From Tabrizicola sp. (GTDB lineage Bacteria; Pseudomonadota; Alphaproteobacteria; Rhodobacterales; Rhodobacteraceae), in assembly GCA_016792685.1 (NCBI GenBank), contig JAEULQ010000057.1, positions 1 through 47,535 of the forward strand: a DNA stretch of 47,535 nucleotides. The letters are read 5' to 3'. Below are positions 1 through 9,051 of this stretch, one piece after another (position 1 is the stretch's first letter; each line of letters starts with the position of its first letter). The notes beneath the pieces are model-generated. The model saw only the letters and a program-made list of their open reading frames with translations, searched no databases and was not told the origin of the DNA. Both the position numbers and the translations under genes were made by a program.

Positions 1-335
1 TGAAGCCCGGTGCGTCCTGCGCCGAGATCACCATGAAGATCAACGAGTTCCTGGCCGAGCGGCAGATGCTGCAATACCGGACCTTCGGCTACGGGCATTC
101 CTTCGGGGTCCTGTCGCACTACTATGGCCGCGAGGCGGCACTGGAACTGCGCGAAGATATCGACACGGTGCTGGAGCCGGGGATGGTGATCAGCATGGAG
201 CCGATGCTGACGATCCCGGAAGGCATGCCGGGAGCGGGCGGCTACCGCGAGCACGACATCTTTGTCGTGACCGAGGACGAGCCCGAGGACATCACGCATT
301 ACCCCTATGGGCCAGCGTTCAACGTGGTGGGGTGA
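1..335 (+). CDS. Creatinase (creatine amidinohydrolase), C-terminal fragment
   Basis: The reading frame is open from the window edge and gives the last ~110 residues of an M24-fold (pita-bread) protein. The run from YRTFGYGHSFG through SHYYGREAALELREDID, VISMEPM and GAGGYREHDI matches my memory of Pseudomonas creatinase closely, including the SMEP segment that holds an active-site glutamate; the catalytic histidine lies upstream, outside the window. Creatinase hydrolyses creatine to sarcosine and urea in the cytoplasm. Related M24 enzymes (DddP, Xaa-Pro peptidases) share the fold but fit this stretch less well. The N-terminal three quarters of the gene and its neighbours cannot be seen. Confidence 0.85.
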   Translation, partial: KPGASCAEITMKINEFLAERQMLQYRTFGYGHSFGVLSHYYGREAALELREDIDTVLEPGMVISMEPMLTIPEGMPGAGGYREHDIFVVTEDEPEDITHYPYGPAFNVVG

Positions 336-371
336 GGTCAACGGGCCGGGGGGAGACCCCGGCCCGGCTTT

Positions 372-629
372 TCAGCCGCGTTTGACGAGGCGGATCAGCA
401 GCAGCAGGATCACGGCTCCGAGGGTGGCGGAGATGATCGCGCCGAGAAGGTTGCCGCCCATACCCATCCCGGCACGAGGCAGAAGAAATCCTGCAAGGAA
501 AGCTCCGACAATGCCGATGACGATGTTGCCGGCAAGTCCGTAGCCGTAACCCTTGACGATCTGGCCCGCGAGCCAGCCTGCTACGGCGCCGACGATCAGG
601 AAGATGATCAGTGCCTCAATGCCCATCAT
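372..629 (-). CDS. GlsB/YeaQ/YmgE-family stress-response membrane protein
   Basis: An 85-residue, very hydrophobic, glycine-rich protein with three predicted membrane segments (about 5-22, 30-50 and 60-80). The GAVAGWLAG and GNIVIGIVGAFLAG segments are hallmarks of the transglycosylase-associated (GlsB/YeaQ/YmgE) family of small inner-membrane proteins that are often stress-induced and whose biochemical role is unknown. A GGGAG ribosome site lies about 7 bases before a double ATG, so residue 1 or 2 may be the true start. It is divergent from the L,D-transpeptidase gene across ~220 bases and converges on the creatinase gene. Confidence 0.85.
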   Translation of the reverse strand: MMGIEALIIFLIVGAVAGWLAGQIVKGYGYGLAGNIVIGIVGAFLAGFLLPRAGMGMGGNLLGAIISATLGAVILLLLIRLVKRG

Positions 630-852
630 GGTTCGTCTCCCTCGCCCCGGCTCGGGGCGTGGCTCCGACTATACCACGGATATCGACCCTTCGTATCGCG
701 CCATGGGGGCCAGCACTGTCTGCGACCGGAATCGCGCAGAGAATCAGCTTCGCCCGCGAAGATTCGGAAAATCCTGCGATTTTTTGCTTGACCTAGGGGC
801 CGGTGCATGGCCGAAGCTCTGCGAAGCTGCCCTTAACCTTTGAGTCTGCCAA

Positions 853-1755
853 GTGAAAATCGCCCTTGCCCGGATCCTGGTGATCCTTGCCCTTCCGTTG
901 CTGGCCGCCTGTGCCGGAACCGCGAAGCAGTCGAAAGCGCCTGAAGTCGTGCCTGGGTACGAAGGCATTCAGGATGGTGAGTTCTTCATCGAGCCGGTGC
1001 CGGCCCAGTATCTTTACGAAGGCAACCGCCGGACCGAAGTCGATTATGTCGGGGACGAACGCCCGGGGACCATCGTCGTCGATACCCATTCGCGCAAGCT
1101 TTACTTCGTGCTGGAGGGCAACCGGGCGATCCGCTACCCGATTGCCGTCGGACGCGAGGGGATCTCGTTCCGCGGATCGGGCGTTGTCGGTCGCAAGGCG
1201 GAATGGCCCGCATGGCAACCCACGGCCAATATGGTCCGCTCGCGGCCCGACCTCTATGCGGCCTACGCCGGTGGTCTTCCAGGCGGGCTGATCAACCCCC
1301 TGGGCGCGCGGGCGCTGTACCTTTACCGCGGCGGTCGGGATTCGATGTTCCGGATCCACGGAACGGCGGATGCTGCTTCGATCGGTCATGCGACCAGCGC
1401 GGGCTGCATTCGCCTGTTCAACCAGGACGCCATCGATCTTTACAATCGCGCTCCCAATGGAACGCGCGTGAAAGTACGGACCGAGGCCGAGAGCCTGGCC
1501 CTTGAGGGGCCGCAGATGACCGATGCGTATGGACATGTCGTGGCCGCAACGCCCGAGAACATCGCCAAGAAGGAAAAGGACCTGGCGCTGATCGCCAAGC
1601 AAGCCGAGAAAGACCGTGTCGCGGCCGAGAAGGCCGAGAAAAAGCGGCTTGCGGCCTGCGAACGCCGCGGGATCGCGGCCGAGGAATGCCCCCGGCCCGA
1701 AGCCCCCAGCGCGACGGTCACGGTCGGAACATCTGAAGGCGCTACAACCGGATGA
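853..1755 (+). CDS. L,D-transpeptidase (YkuD) lipoprotein
   Basis: A 300-residue protein beginning at GTG. Residues 1-20 form a lipoprotein signal ending in a lipobox (LLAAC, Cys20). A YkuD domain spans about 65-215, with His169 (RIHGT) and catalytic Cys185 in HATSAGCIRL, the Ala-Gly-Cys variant of the usual HG-C motif. Such enzymes form 3-3 peptidoglycan cross-links or attach proteins to peptidoglycan in the periplasm. Residues ~225-285 are a charged Lys/Ala/Glu-rich tail likely to be helical. Its last 14 bases overlap the end of the convergent cupin gene. The GTG was chosen because it places the signal peptide at the N-terminus; the ribosome site is weak. Confidence 0.88.
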   Translation: MKIALARILVILALPLLAACAGTAKQSKAPEVVPGYEGIQDGEFFIEPVPAQYLYEGNRRTEVDYVGDERPGTIVVDTHSRKLYFVLEGNRAIRYPIAVGREGISFRGSGVVGRKAEWPAWQPTANMVRSRPDLYAAYAGGLPGGLINPLGARALYLYRGGRDSMFRIHGTADAASIGHATSAGCIRLFNQDAIDLYNRAPNGTRVKVRTEAESLALEGPQMTDAYGHVVAATPENIAKKEKDLALIAKQAEKDRVAAEKAEKKRLAACERRGIAAEECPRPEAPSATVTVGTSEGATTG

Positions 1756-2083
1756 CGTAATCCTTCAGGGTGGTCTCGACGACCTCCCAGGTGCCCTCGA
1801 AGCCGGGGCGGATGATCAGACTGTCACCCGCGTGCAGTTGGGTGACAGTGCCATCGGCCCCGGTCAGGATCGAATAACCGCTGAGAATGTGGAAGTATTC
1901 CCATTCCGAGTAGCTGACCCGCCACTTTCCGGGCGTGGACTGCCAGAGGCCGCAATAAAGCCCGTCACGCTCTTCCAGGTTCCAGGTGGTGTGGACCGGG
2001 TCGCCTGATATGACCTTTGCAGGGTCGGGTTTCGCGGTTTCCGGCGCCGTGCCGACACGGGTGACTCGTTGGATCAGGGTCAT
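1742..2083 (-). CDS. Cupin-domain protein (EutQ/DUF861-like)
   Basis: A 113-residue protein starting at an ATG with an AGGAGA ribosome site six bases upstream; longer in-frame starts would add a low-quality N-terminus. The segment WRVSYSEWEYFHILSG, then DGTVTQLHAGDSLIIRPGFEGTW, has the two-strand pattern of a single small beta-barrel cupin of the DUF861 type. The substrate is unknown; such proteins are often small sugar, ureide or amino-acid-metabolism accessory proteins. It stands alone, divergent from panB and convergent with the L,D-transpeptidase gene. Confidence 0.75.
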   Translation of the reverse strand: MTLIQRVTRVGTAPETAKPDPAKVISGDPVHTTWNLEERDGLYCGLWQSTPGKWRVSYSEWEYFHILSGYSILTGADGTVTQLHAGDSLIIRPGFEGTWEVVETTLKDYVIRL

Positions 2084-2237
2084 TTTGCTCTCCTTTCCCA
2101 TATTCAGGCCGGACTGCCTTGGGTGGTCAACCCCGGGGCCGTGCAATCGGCGGTGCTGCGCTGCGGCGCAATTATGTTGCGGATGCGATGCGGTTGTGCC
2201 CATATGACAGGCAGATTGCGAAAGCGGAGGCCCAGAG

Positions 2238-3068
2238 ATGAGCGCCACATCCCCCGTCCGGCCTGTGCTCCCCCCCGATATCCGCGCCCGAAAGGGCAGC
2301 GAGCCGCTGGTCGTCCTGACCGCCTATTCCACGCCGGTCGCCCGGCTGGTGGATGCGCATTGCGACATTGTCCTTGTGGGCGACTCTGTGGGGATGGTGA
2401 TCCACGGCCTGCCCTCGACGCTGGGCGTTACGATGGAAATGATGATCCTTCATGGCAAGGCCGTGGTCCGGGGCGCGCAAAAGGCGATGCCGGTGATCGA
2501 CATGCCGTTCGGATCCTACGAAGAAGGCCCGCAGCAAGCCTTCCGCAACGCCGCGCGGCTGATGTCCGAGACCGGCGCGCCGGCAGTGAAGCTGGAAGGC
2601 GGGCAGCATATGGCCGAGACGATTGCCTTCCTGACCGCCCGCGGGGTGCCAGTGATGGCGCATGTGGGCCTCACGCCGCAGTCGGTGAACACGTTGGGCG
2701 GCTACAAGGTGGTAGGCCGGGCCGAGGAAGCCGAAAAGGTGATGGCCGATGCTCGCGCAGTCGAGGCGGCGGGGGCGTTCTCGGTGGTGCTGGAAAAGGT
2801 GCCCGAGGGGCTGGCGGCGCGGATCACGCAAGAGCTGACCATTCCGACGATCGGGATCGGGGCCGGGGTGCGCTGCGACGGGCAGGTGCTGGTCGTCGAT
2901 GACATGCTGGGCCTTTTCACCGAGTTCCGGCCGAAGTTCGTCAAGCGGTATGCCGAGCTTGGAAAAGCGGCGGACGAAGCAATTGCGGCCTATGCTGCCG
3001 AGGTTCGCTCGCGGGCCTTTCCGGCGGCAGAGCATTCGTTTCCCGATGTGCTGCCGGTGAAGAAATGA
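2238..3068 (+). CDS. panB: 3-methyl-2-oxobutanoate hydroxymethyltransferase
   Basis: A 276-residue protein of normal family length. It transfers a hydroxymethyl group from 5,10-methylenetetrahydrofolate to ketoisovalerate, giving ketopantoate, the first step of pantothenate synthesis in the cytoplasm. The (beta/alpha)8 family motifs are all present: [14 protein letters not shown], the metal-binding VGDSVGMV, the MPFGSYEEG loop, VKLEGG and [13 protein letters not shown]-type ribosome site precedes the ATG. The stop overlaps the start of panC (ATGA), so the two are translationally coupled. Confidence 0.97.
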   Translation: MSATSPVRPVLPPDIRARKGSEPLVVLTAYSTPVARLVDAHCDIVLVGDSVGMVIHGLPSTLGVTMEMMILHGKAVVRGAQKAMPVIDMPFGSYEEGPQQAFRNAARLMSETGAPAVKLEGGQHMAETIAFLTARGVPVMAHVGLTPQSVNTLGGYKVVGRAEEAEKVMADARAVEAAGAFSVVLEKVPEGLAARITQELTIPTIGIGAGVRCDGQVLVVDDMLGLFTEFRPKFVKRYAELGKAADEAIAAYAAEVRSRAFPAAEHSFPDVLPVKK

Positions 3069-3898
3069 TCCTGAAAACAGTGGCCGATCTGCGGGCCGTG
3101 GCGCGGGGCTGGCGGGCGAAGGGTGAGGTGATCGGCGTGGTGCCGACGATGGGCGCCCTGCACGACGGGCACCTGTCGCTGGCGCGGCGGGCGCGGGCGG
3201 AATGCGACCGGGTGATCACCACGATCTTCGTGAACCCCAAGCAGTTCAACAACCCCGAGGATCTGAAGAAATACCCCCGGACCCTGGAGGCAGATGCCGA
3301 GTTGCTGGCGACCGTCCCGGTGGACGCGATTTTCGCGCCGCCGGTCGAGGAGGTCTACCCCGAGGGCTTCATCACCAATGTGACGATGCAGGGCGTAGCG
3401 CAGCCGTTGGAAGGCTATATGCGGCCGGGCCATTTCGACGGCGTGGCTACGGTGGTAACCAAGCTCTTCGGCATGAGCCTCGCCGACCGGGGCTATTTCG
3501 GCCAAAAGGACTGGCAACAGTTGCAGGTGGTCTTGCGGCTGGTGCGGGATCTGAACGTGCCGGTCGAAGTCGTGGGCTGCGAGACGATCCGCGAGGCGGA
3601 CGGGCTGGCAATGTCGTCGCGCAATGTCCGGCTGACGGCTGCGGGGCGGGCGAAGGCCCCGGTCCTTTATGCGGCGATCACGCGGGCGGCTCAGGATATT
3701 CGCGTTGGTCATGCCGACCGGATGGCGATCCGCGAGGCGGCGGAGACGATGCGCGAAGCTGGCTTCGAGCGGGTGGAATATATCGAGCTGCGCGATGCCG
3801 AGACGCTGATGCCCTCGGACGACCCGCGCCGCCCGCGCAGGATGCTGGCTGCCGCCTGGATCGATGGGGTGCGCCTGATCGACAATATTCCGGTCTAG
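3065..3898 (+). CDS. panC: Pantothenate synthetase (pantoate-beta-alanine ligase)
   Basis: A 277-residue protein that condenses pantoate with beta-alanine using ATP through a pantoyl adenylate. The HIGH-like ATP motif is in [13 protein letters not shown] (about residues 27-39), followed by FVNPKQFN, the FDGVATVV pantoate-binding segment and [11 protein letters not shown], and the SSRN motif near residue 182. These are standard for PanC. It overlaps panB by four bases and ends the pantothenate operon; about 260 bases with a palindrome separate it from the next block. Confidence 0.97.
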   Translation: MILKTVADLRAVARGWRAKGEVIGVVPTMGALHDGHLSLARRARAECDRVITTIFVNPKQFNNPEDLKKYPRTLEADAELLATVPVDAIFAPPVEEVYPEGFITNVTMQGVAQPLEGYMRPGHFDGVATVVTKLFGMSLADRGYFGQKDWQQLQVVLRLVRDLNVPVEVVGCETIREADGLAMSSRNVRLTAAGRAKAPVLYAAITRAAQDIRVGHADRMAIREAAETMREAGFERVEYIELRDAETLMPSDDPRRPRRMLAAAWIDGVRLIDNIPV

Positions 3899-4101
3899 TC
3901 GGGCGGTTTTCAGGCGGAGCGCTATCGCGCAAGGCTTTTGTCTCGTCGTCGGCCTTCGCCTCCTCCTCGGCTGATGGGGGTTTCACCCCAAGCCCCGTGG
4001 GGACTTCAGGACGAGAAAGCCCATTTTCCGCACTTGGCGGACCGGCCAAGTTGCTGCAAGACTTGGTCTGTTGGAACGGTGTCCGAAAAACCGGCGCCGG
4101 G

Positions 4102-4135
4102 ATGATGTAATTCAGTGTTACATCATTATGTGATG
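4102..4135. promoter_or_regulatory. Inverted-repeat operator upstream of the AAA+ cluster
   Basis: A perfect 9-bp inverted repeat (4102-4110 and 4118-4126, half-site ATGATGTAA) with a 7-bp spacer lies about 35 bases before the ATG at 4161. A second 5-bp repeat (CATCA at 4121-4125, TGATG at 4131-4135) overlaps its right arm, giving three alternating TGATG-type half-sites. It is AT-rich in a GC-rich surrounding and ends shortly before the ribosome site. Inference: a repressor or activator site controlling the block that follows. I do not recognise the regulator family. Confidence 0.6.
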
Positions 4136-4160
4136 CAAACGATGTTCAACGGAGGGTCGG

Positions 4161-5231
4161 ATGGCCGATTTCGAAACGCAGATCAAGGAAAGCCAGGCTC
4201 AGGTCGCCGAGGCGCAGGCGAAGATTTCGGCGATCACCAGCCGGATCGAGGCCGCGCGGTCGAAGCTGGACCAGGGTGTCCAGCTGGATGTGGAGAACGC
4301 GACGCTGGAAGACGTGGCCAAGCACACCGATCTGATGAACGCGAATATCGCCGAACTGATCATGGGTCTGGACGATGTGACGGCGGGCTTTTCGGCGGAA
4401 TTTGCCGAGATGCGGTCGAAGACGGGGATGGAGACCTTCATTGGCATCTTCTCCTCGGCGAAGGCCGAGTCGATGCGGCAGGAGCGGATGCGCTCGGCCT
4501 CGGTCGATGACAAGCTGCAGGATCTGATTTCCAAGTCGGACGTGATCGTGAAGCTTCTGCAAGGTCAGCTGGACCTTCTGAACGTGCAGAAGACGCGGGT
4601 GGAGGGGAACCTGGCCTCGACCCTGACTGAGCGCGAGGAGACGGTGGGGGCGCTGGAGGCGGTGCGGGCGGAAGTGGCTGCGCTGGACCCGAAGATCATC
4701 GAACTGGAAAACAAGATCGCGGTCGAGCAGGACGCGGCGGCGCGGACGAAGCTCGAGACGGAGCTTGCCACCCTGAACGCGCAGTACAACGCGCTGGTGC
4801 AGGATGAACAGGTGAAGCTGGCGAAGTCCCAGACGCTGGAGCGGTACATCGAGAAGGGCAAGACCTGGGTCGACTCCCTTCAGAACCAGGCGGCGACTCA
4901 GCTGGTGCTGATCAACAAGCTGCAGACGGATACCAAGCAGCGGGTGGTGCTGTATGACGCGCTGACCTCGTCCTTGAAGACGGCGCAGCAGCAGGACGTG
5001 GCGCACCGGATCAACGAGATCGGGGTGAAGACCGACCAGGAAGCCCAGACCGCGATGGCGGCCATCGGGGCGGCGACGAACGACAAGATGGCCGACATGC
5101 TGGAAGCGCATGAGGGGCACATGGTCTTTGCCCGGCAGATCCTTGAGCAAAAGGCGAAGGCGGATGAGCGCTTTGCGCGCCGTTTCGCCGCGATTGTCGA
5201 GAAGCACGACAAGAACGCGTATGGGGAATGA
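4161..5231 (+). CDS. Coiled-coil protein, first gene of the AAA+ cluster
   Basis: A 356-residue, acidic, almost entirely helical protein with no signal peptide or membrane segment. Long heptad-like stretches rich in Gln, Ala, Glu, Lys and Leu run from about 1-50 and 135-275, with a short hydrophobic interruption (FIGIFSS) near residue 95. The overall shape, a cytoplasmic helical rod, recalls TelA-type toxic-anion-resistance proteins, but I cannot claim homology. A good GGAGGG ribosome site sits 5 bases before the ATG. It is the first gene after the palindrome at 4102, so probably the promoter-proximal gene of the unit. Function unknown. Confidence 0.8.
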   Translation: MADFETQIKESQAQVAEAQAKISAITSRIEAARSKLDQGVQLDVENATLEDVAKHTDLMNANIAELIMGLDDVTAGFSAEFAEMRSKTGMETFIGIFSSAKAESMRQERMRSASVDDKLQDLISKSDVIVKLLQGQLDLLNVQKTRVEGNLASTLTEREETVGALEAVRAEVAALDPKIIELENKIAVEQDAAARTKLETELATLNAQYNALVQDEQVKLAKSQTLERYIEKGKTWVDSLQNQAATQLVLINKLQTDTKQRVVLYDALTSSLKTAQQQDVAHRINEIGVKTDQEAQTAMAAIGAATNDKMADMLEAHEGHMVFARQILEQKAKADERFARRFAAIVEKHDKNAYGE

Positions 5232-5262
5232 TGGGGGGCCGGTTCGGCGGAGCTAGGGGCCA

Positions 5263-5610
5263 ATGCCCATAAACCGAAGCCTACTGGCAAGGAACGCGGT
5301 GCAGGCCGCCTACTGGATGTTTGCTTGGCGGATTATTGTCTTCCTGCTGATCGCCCAAGCTCCGTTCTTGCTATCTCGGGCAATTGCTCCGCAGGTAGCG
5401 GTTTTCGCATTCGTCGCGATGTATGCGGCGCTTATCTGGTTGATCGTGAGGATAATTCTACCGACCTGGATCCTTCTGCGGCGTCACTATTGGCGCGTAT
5501 TTGATCTTTCGGTTCCGGCAGATCCTGCATTGGCGAAGGCAATTGTCACGGACCAGTGGACCTATCTGCGCAGCGATCTGATGCTGCCCTGGAGGGCCAT
5601 CCGTGGCTGA
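5263..5610 (+). CDS. Small two-segment membrane protein of the AAA+ cluster
   Basis: A 115-residue protein with two strong membrane segments (about 20-40 and 44-68), followed by a short soluble tail that ends WTYLRSDLMLPWRAIRG. An AGGGG ribosome site precedes the ATG. Base use is noticeably less GC-rich than in the flanking genes. The stop overlaps the GTG start of the next gene by eight bases, indicating coupled translation. I recognise no domain; position suggests it anchors or assembles with the soluble members of the cluster. Confidence 0.7.
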   Translation: MPINRSLLARNAVQAAYWMFAWRIIVFLLIAQAPFLLSRAIAPQVAVFAFVAMYAALIWLIVRIILPTWILLRRHYWRVFDLSVPADPALAKAIVTDQWTYLRSDLMLPWRAIRG

Positions 5611-6730
5611 CCCCACCGTCAAAGACGTCCTCACGTCGGACCACCACGAGCTGTACGACACGCTCGTCGCGCGGCGCTACTTTGCCAAGTTCGACAGGAT
5701 CACCAGTTATCTCGGCCGGGTCGCGGCCGAGGTGGAGGCGGAGGGGAAGCTGACGCGGACGGAATCGCGGGTGTTGGGGAAGTACCTGACGGCGGTGGCG
5801 GCGACGTTCCGGGCGCTGAACCACAAGTACCTGATGACCGGGCGGGGCGAGGGCGCGCCGAAGCTGACCATTGACCGGCATGAGAGCGGGTTTCCGGTCG
5901 CGCAAGAGCTGATGACGATGGCCGTGGATGCCCAGCAGGCGGAGAAACATCTGGCCGGGATGCCCTCGGAGACCGAGCTCAAGGACCGGATGGTGCGGCA
6001 GATCGTGGGGGAGCAGACGATCCCCACGGCGCTCCAGTTCGCGCTGTCGCAACGGTACTACTATGAGGCCTTGGCAGCCGGGGGCATCTTCTGGGCGCGG
6101 AATGATCCGGATGCGCAGTGGATCGAGGATCTGGGCGAGCGGCGGCATTTCCTGGTGCATTGGGCGGTCTGGGATACTCAGGTCAACCTGCCGGTGGTCT
6201 ACCTGATGGACCTGGAGGATTCAGGCAAGAAGCCCCTGCCAAACGACGCCTATCGCTGGCCCGAAGCACAGGCGGCGCTGATGGCGCAGTCGGTGGGCGG
6301 TCTGAAATTGCTGACGATCGCGACGGGCTTCGACAAGGATTTTGCCGACCTGCACCCCCAGCGCCTGCGGCGGATCATCCTGGGGCCGATGTATTCAGCC
6401 AGCTTTACCCTGCAATCGGGGCCGATTTCCAAGGTGCTGGAGGGCGCGAAGGCCCCCGAAGGCGAGGATTGGGCGCTGGTCTGGACAGTGGAAGACCTTG
6501 TTTCCGACCGCGAGGAAGAGGTGAAGGACGGCTGGTTCTCGACCGTCGGTCGGCAGGTCTACAAGCTGGATCCGGTGGCGGGGGCGGAGCTTGGGGCCAC
6601 GCGGCAGGACCGGATGATCATCCTGCCGGAGAAGCCCTATCAGGTGCTGGTCGAGCAGAACCCGCGCGGACTTCAGGGATTGCGGAAGTTTGTCGTGGGG
6701 GCCGGGGGGCGGTTGATCCCGACGTTGTGA
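5603..6730 (+). CDS. Uncharacterised soluble protein of the AAA+ cluster
   Basis: A 375-residue protein starting at GTG with a strong GGAGGG site and overlapping the preceding gene by eight bases. There is no signal peptide or membrane segment. The N-terminal third (DHHELYDTLVARRYFAKFDR onward) is predicted helical; the C-terminal part (from about residue 270) looks mixed alpha/beta with several short strands (WALVWTVEDLV, RMIILPEKPYQVLVEQ). I recognise no family. Its fixed place directly before the ATPase suggests an adaptor or substrate of that enzyme, which is inference. Confidence 0.75.
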   Translation: MADPTVKDVLTSDHHELYDTLVARRYFAKFDRITSYLGRVAAEVEAEGKLTRTESRVLGKYLTAVAATFRALNHKYLMTGRGEGAPKLTIDRHESGFPVAQELMTMAVDAQQAEKHLAGMPSETELKDRMVRQIVGEQTIPTALQFALSQRYYYEALAAGGIFWARNDPDAQWIEDLGERRHFLVHWAVWDTQVNLPVVYLMDLEDSGKKPLPNDAYRWPEAQAALMAQSVGGLKLLTIATGFDKDFADLHPQRLRRIILGPMYSASFTLQSGPISKVLEGAKAPEGEDWALVWTVEDLVSDREEEVKDGWFSTVGRQVYKLDPVAGAELGATRQDRMIILPEKPYQVLVEQNPRGLQGLRKFVVGAGGRLIPTL

Positions 6731-6743
6731 TTGGTGGATGCGT

Positions 6744-6788
6744 CCGGGGCGCTGCCCCGGGCCCCGGGATATTTGTGCAAAGATGAAA
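6744..6788. repeat. GC-rich palindromic intergenic repeat (rhodobacterial type)
   Basis: The 69-base gap before the ATPase gene contains CCGGGGC-GCT-GCCCCGG (6744-6760), then a second GCCCCGG block and an AT-rich tail reading GATATTTGTGCAAAGATGAA. From memory, this arrangement (palindrome, then CCGGGATATTT and a purine-rich tail) recurs between genes in Rhodobacterales genomes. It could act as an attenuator or mRNA-stabilising hairpin between the two genes; it lacks a clear T tract. Confidence 0.5.
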
Positions 6789-6799
6789 GGGCTTAAGGC

Positions 6800-8728
6800 A
6801 TGAGCACGCGCGACACGATGGAGCTGAAGGAGGAGACGATCCGGGCGCAGTATGAGGCGGCGCTGGGGATGGTCTTCGGCTTCGATCACGCGCCGCGGCT
6901 GGCGAAGCCTTTGGTCGTCGCCTCGGTGGCGGAGCGGTCTCCTGGCGTGGGGACGCGGCCGACGTTCCGGTCGACGGTGCCGGGGATGGCGACGCGGTCG
7001 ACGGCGCGACCGGGCGGGGTGCGGTTGGCGGAGCGGATCGAGGGGCTGGGGGATGGGTTGGTTTCTCCCGTTCAGGCGGCTTGTCTGAATGCGCTGCGGC
7101 GGTCGCTGGCGATTGCGCTGGCGATGGGGGAGACGTTCTCGGCCCAGTCGGGGCTGGCGGAGTTGAAGAAGGCGAACCTTGAAGGCCGGGTTCCGGAGCC
7201 GAAGCGGGGGGAGTTTGGTGAGCTGTTGCAGGGTGAGGCGCTGGTGGTTTTGTTCACCTTTGCCAACGCGCTTGCCTACCTGATCGCGCCGCATGTCGGG
7301 CCGGGGACGGTGGAGCTGGGCGAGGTGGAGGAGGTCTTGACCGACAATGCCCCGCTGGCCTTGCAGGGGGCGCTCTGGGAGCTGGACCAGGACATCGGCG
7401 CTCTGGCAACGGATGACGTGAAGCTGGTGGCGGTGGTGTCGGCCTTTGCCGAGGCGCTGATGAAGAAGGTGCAGATCCGGGCGGAGAATGGGGCCAGGGT
7501 CTCGGTCTTCACGGGCGCGTCGTGGAAGGTCGAGGCGGATGGCCTGACCATCGCGGGGTTCAAGCCGGCCAAGGCGGCGAAGGGTGGCATGATCGCCATG
7601 GCCTTCAAGAAGCCGCATGAGGTGGTGGGGAACCATATCGCCAAGTATCAGAGCCTGCGGCTGGCAAAGATGCTGATGGCCTATGATTTCGAACGCCGCC
7701 TGAACCCATTTGCGGAGCTTGGCGGGTTCATTTTTACCTTCATGGGGGATGGTAAACCCGGCACGGGGAAGACCACGCTGATCCAGATGATGGCGGGTTT
7801 GCTCAACGATTACTGCAAGGTGGCGGGCTATCCGTTCCGCTACCAGAACTTCAGTATCGACCAGATCGACAGCTATCAGGGCAAGTCGGGGCAGAACGCG
7901 AAGGCGTTCATTGATGCGGTTCTTGATCCAAGCGTGATCGGCTTCGGGACCATCGACGACATCGACCAGGTGGCGGGGAAGCGGGGGGACCGGCAGTCCT
8001 CAGCCGGGCAGCAGGAGGTGACGGCGGTCTTCATGCAGGCCTTCGCGGGGGCCGGGACGGTGGTGCGGGGGAACTGCACCTTCGGGATGTTCTCGAACTA
8101 CCCGGAGAACGTGGACGACGCTTTGCGCCAACGGGCCGGGGCGCGGTTTTTGGTCGACGGGCCGCAGTCGAAGGAGGACTACATCGACATCCTCTCGCTG
8201 CTGCTGGGGAAGAACCATTCCATTCCGGTTGGCGAGCATGAGTTGTTCGCGGCGCAGGAGATCAAGAAGGCCGTCGCCGCCAGCTTCGAGGGGCATTCGA
8301 AGCCGCATGAGGAGGGGTTGCTGAAGGTCTGGGACCGGGTCTCGGGCGAGATCGGCAAGCTCGATACGCTGGCGAAGATCGGGGCTTACCTCAAGGCGAT
8401 CCAGCAGGCGGATGAGCGGTTCACGGGGCGGGCGATCAAGAACATCACCGATGCGGTGAAGGTCCGGGCGATGGACTTCGAGCTGCCGGATGAGTGGATG
8501 GCGGAGCCGGACCTCTTCCTCTTCAAGCCCTATGACGAGAAGCTGAGCATGATCAAGGGCCTGATGACCCCGATCACCGTGGACATGGTGATCCAGGAGA
8601 TCAACCGCTACGCCGACAGCGAGTTCCGCTATGCCGACAAGTCGGACGAGGTGGCCATCGAGGCGATGGTGCGCGACTTTGGCCGGACGGAAGAGGCGAA
8701 ACGGCGGTATCTGGAGGGAAAGGGGTGA
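6800..8728 (+). CDS. AAA+ family ATPase, core of the uncharacterised cluster
   Basis: A 642-residue cytoplasmic protein. An N-terminal region of about 300 residues is not recognisable. An AAA+ module follows: Walker A GKPGTGKT (318-325), Walker B-like FGTIDDID (382-389), a sensor-1 type segment (NCTFGMFSNYPENVDD) and a second-region-of-homology run ALRQRAGARF (441-450) with arginines fit to act in trans. A helical lid-like region occupies 465-570. This is the architecture of ring-forming remodelling ATPases, with a single ATPase ring per chain. No protease, helicase or nuclease motif is visible. The stop overlaps the next gene's GTG (GTGA), so expression is coupled to the small membrane proteins downstream. 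ATPase assignment is firm; biological role is unknown. Confidence 0.85.
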   Translation: MSTRDTMELKEETIRAQYEAALGMVFGFDHAPRLAKPLVVASVAERSPGVGTRPTFRSTVPGMATRSTARPGGVRLAERIEGLGDGLVSPVQAACLNALRRSLAIALAMGETFSAQSGLAELKKANLEGRVPEPKRGEFGELLQGEALVVLFTFANALAYLIAPHVGPGTVELGEVEEVLTDNAPLALQGALWELDQDIGALATDDVKLVAVVSAFAEALMKKVQIRAENGARVSVFTGASWKVEADGLTIAGFKPAKAAKGGMIAMAFKKPHEVVGNHIAKYQSLRLAKMLMAYDFERRLNPFAELGGFIFTFMGDGKPGTGKTTLIQMMAGLLNDYCKVAGYPFRYQNFSIDQIDSYQGKSGQNAKAFIDAVLDPSVIGFGTIDDIDQVAGKRGDRQSSAGQQEVTAVFMQAFAGAGTVVRGNCTFGMFSNYPENVDDALRQRAGARFLVDGPQSKEDYIDILSLLLGKNHSIPVGEHELFAAQEIKKAVAASFEGHSKPHEEGLLKVWDRVSGEIGKLDTLAKIGAYLKAIQQADERFTGRAIKNITDAVKVRAMDFELPDEWMAEPDLFLFKPYDEKLSMIKGLMTPITVDMVIQEINRYADSEFRYADKSDEVAIEAMVRDFGRTEEAKRRYLEGKG

Positions 8729-9051
8729 GCTTCACGGCCGTCCTGCCGATCCTTGCAGCTTTTGGGCTTGGGCCTTGGCTGGCCGCCAAAAGCACCTTTG
8801 GTTTGGGCAACATCGCGCTGCGGCTGGCCCAGGGTCTGCTGATCCTGTTCGCCATTGGATACCTCGTTTCCGCGATGAACGACTCTCACTATGCTCGGAC
8901 CTACTGGCCATCGACACCATGGCAGCACGCGCTGGGGCCGGACTGGCCGAGTGAATTGTTCTGGGACGCCGCGCGCGAACTGGTGCTTTGCGGCGGTGTG
9001 TTTGTCATCGTGTTCGCGGTGTCTCTGTTCTTGCGAAGGAGCAACGGGTGA
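8725..9051 (+). CDS. Small membrane protein downstream of the AAA+ ATPase
   Basis: A 108-residue protein with GTG start overlapping the ATPase stop (GTGA). Three hydrophobic stretches (about 4-20, 29-48 and 84-103) flank a polar loop containing NDSHYARTYWPSTPWQHALGPDW, which may lie outside the cytoplasm. Its own stop again overlaps the next GTG by four bases. No family recognised. The chain of GTGA overlaps argues that this protein is made in step with the ATPase. Confidence 0.65.
   Translation: MSFTAVLPILAAFGLGPWLAAKSTFGLGNIALRLAQGLLILFAIGYLVSAMNDSHYARTYWPSTPWQHALGPDWPSELFWDAARELVLCGGVFVIVFAVSLFLRRSNG

Noticed and set aside
1-335. DMSP lyase DddP or Xaa-Pro aminopeptidase for the first fragment
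   Set aside because: Same fold, but the run of residues matches creatinase much more closely.
4161-5231. Naming the coiled-coil protein TelA
   Set aside because: Only the general helical-rod shape is shared; I see no sequence motif that supports the family.
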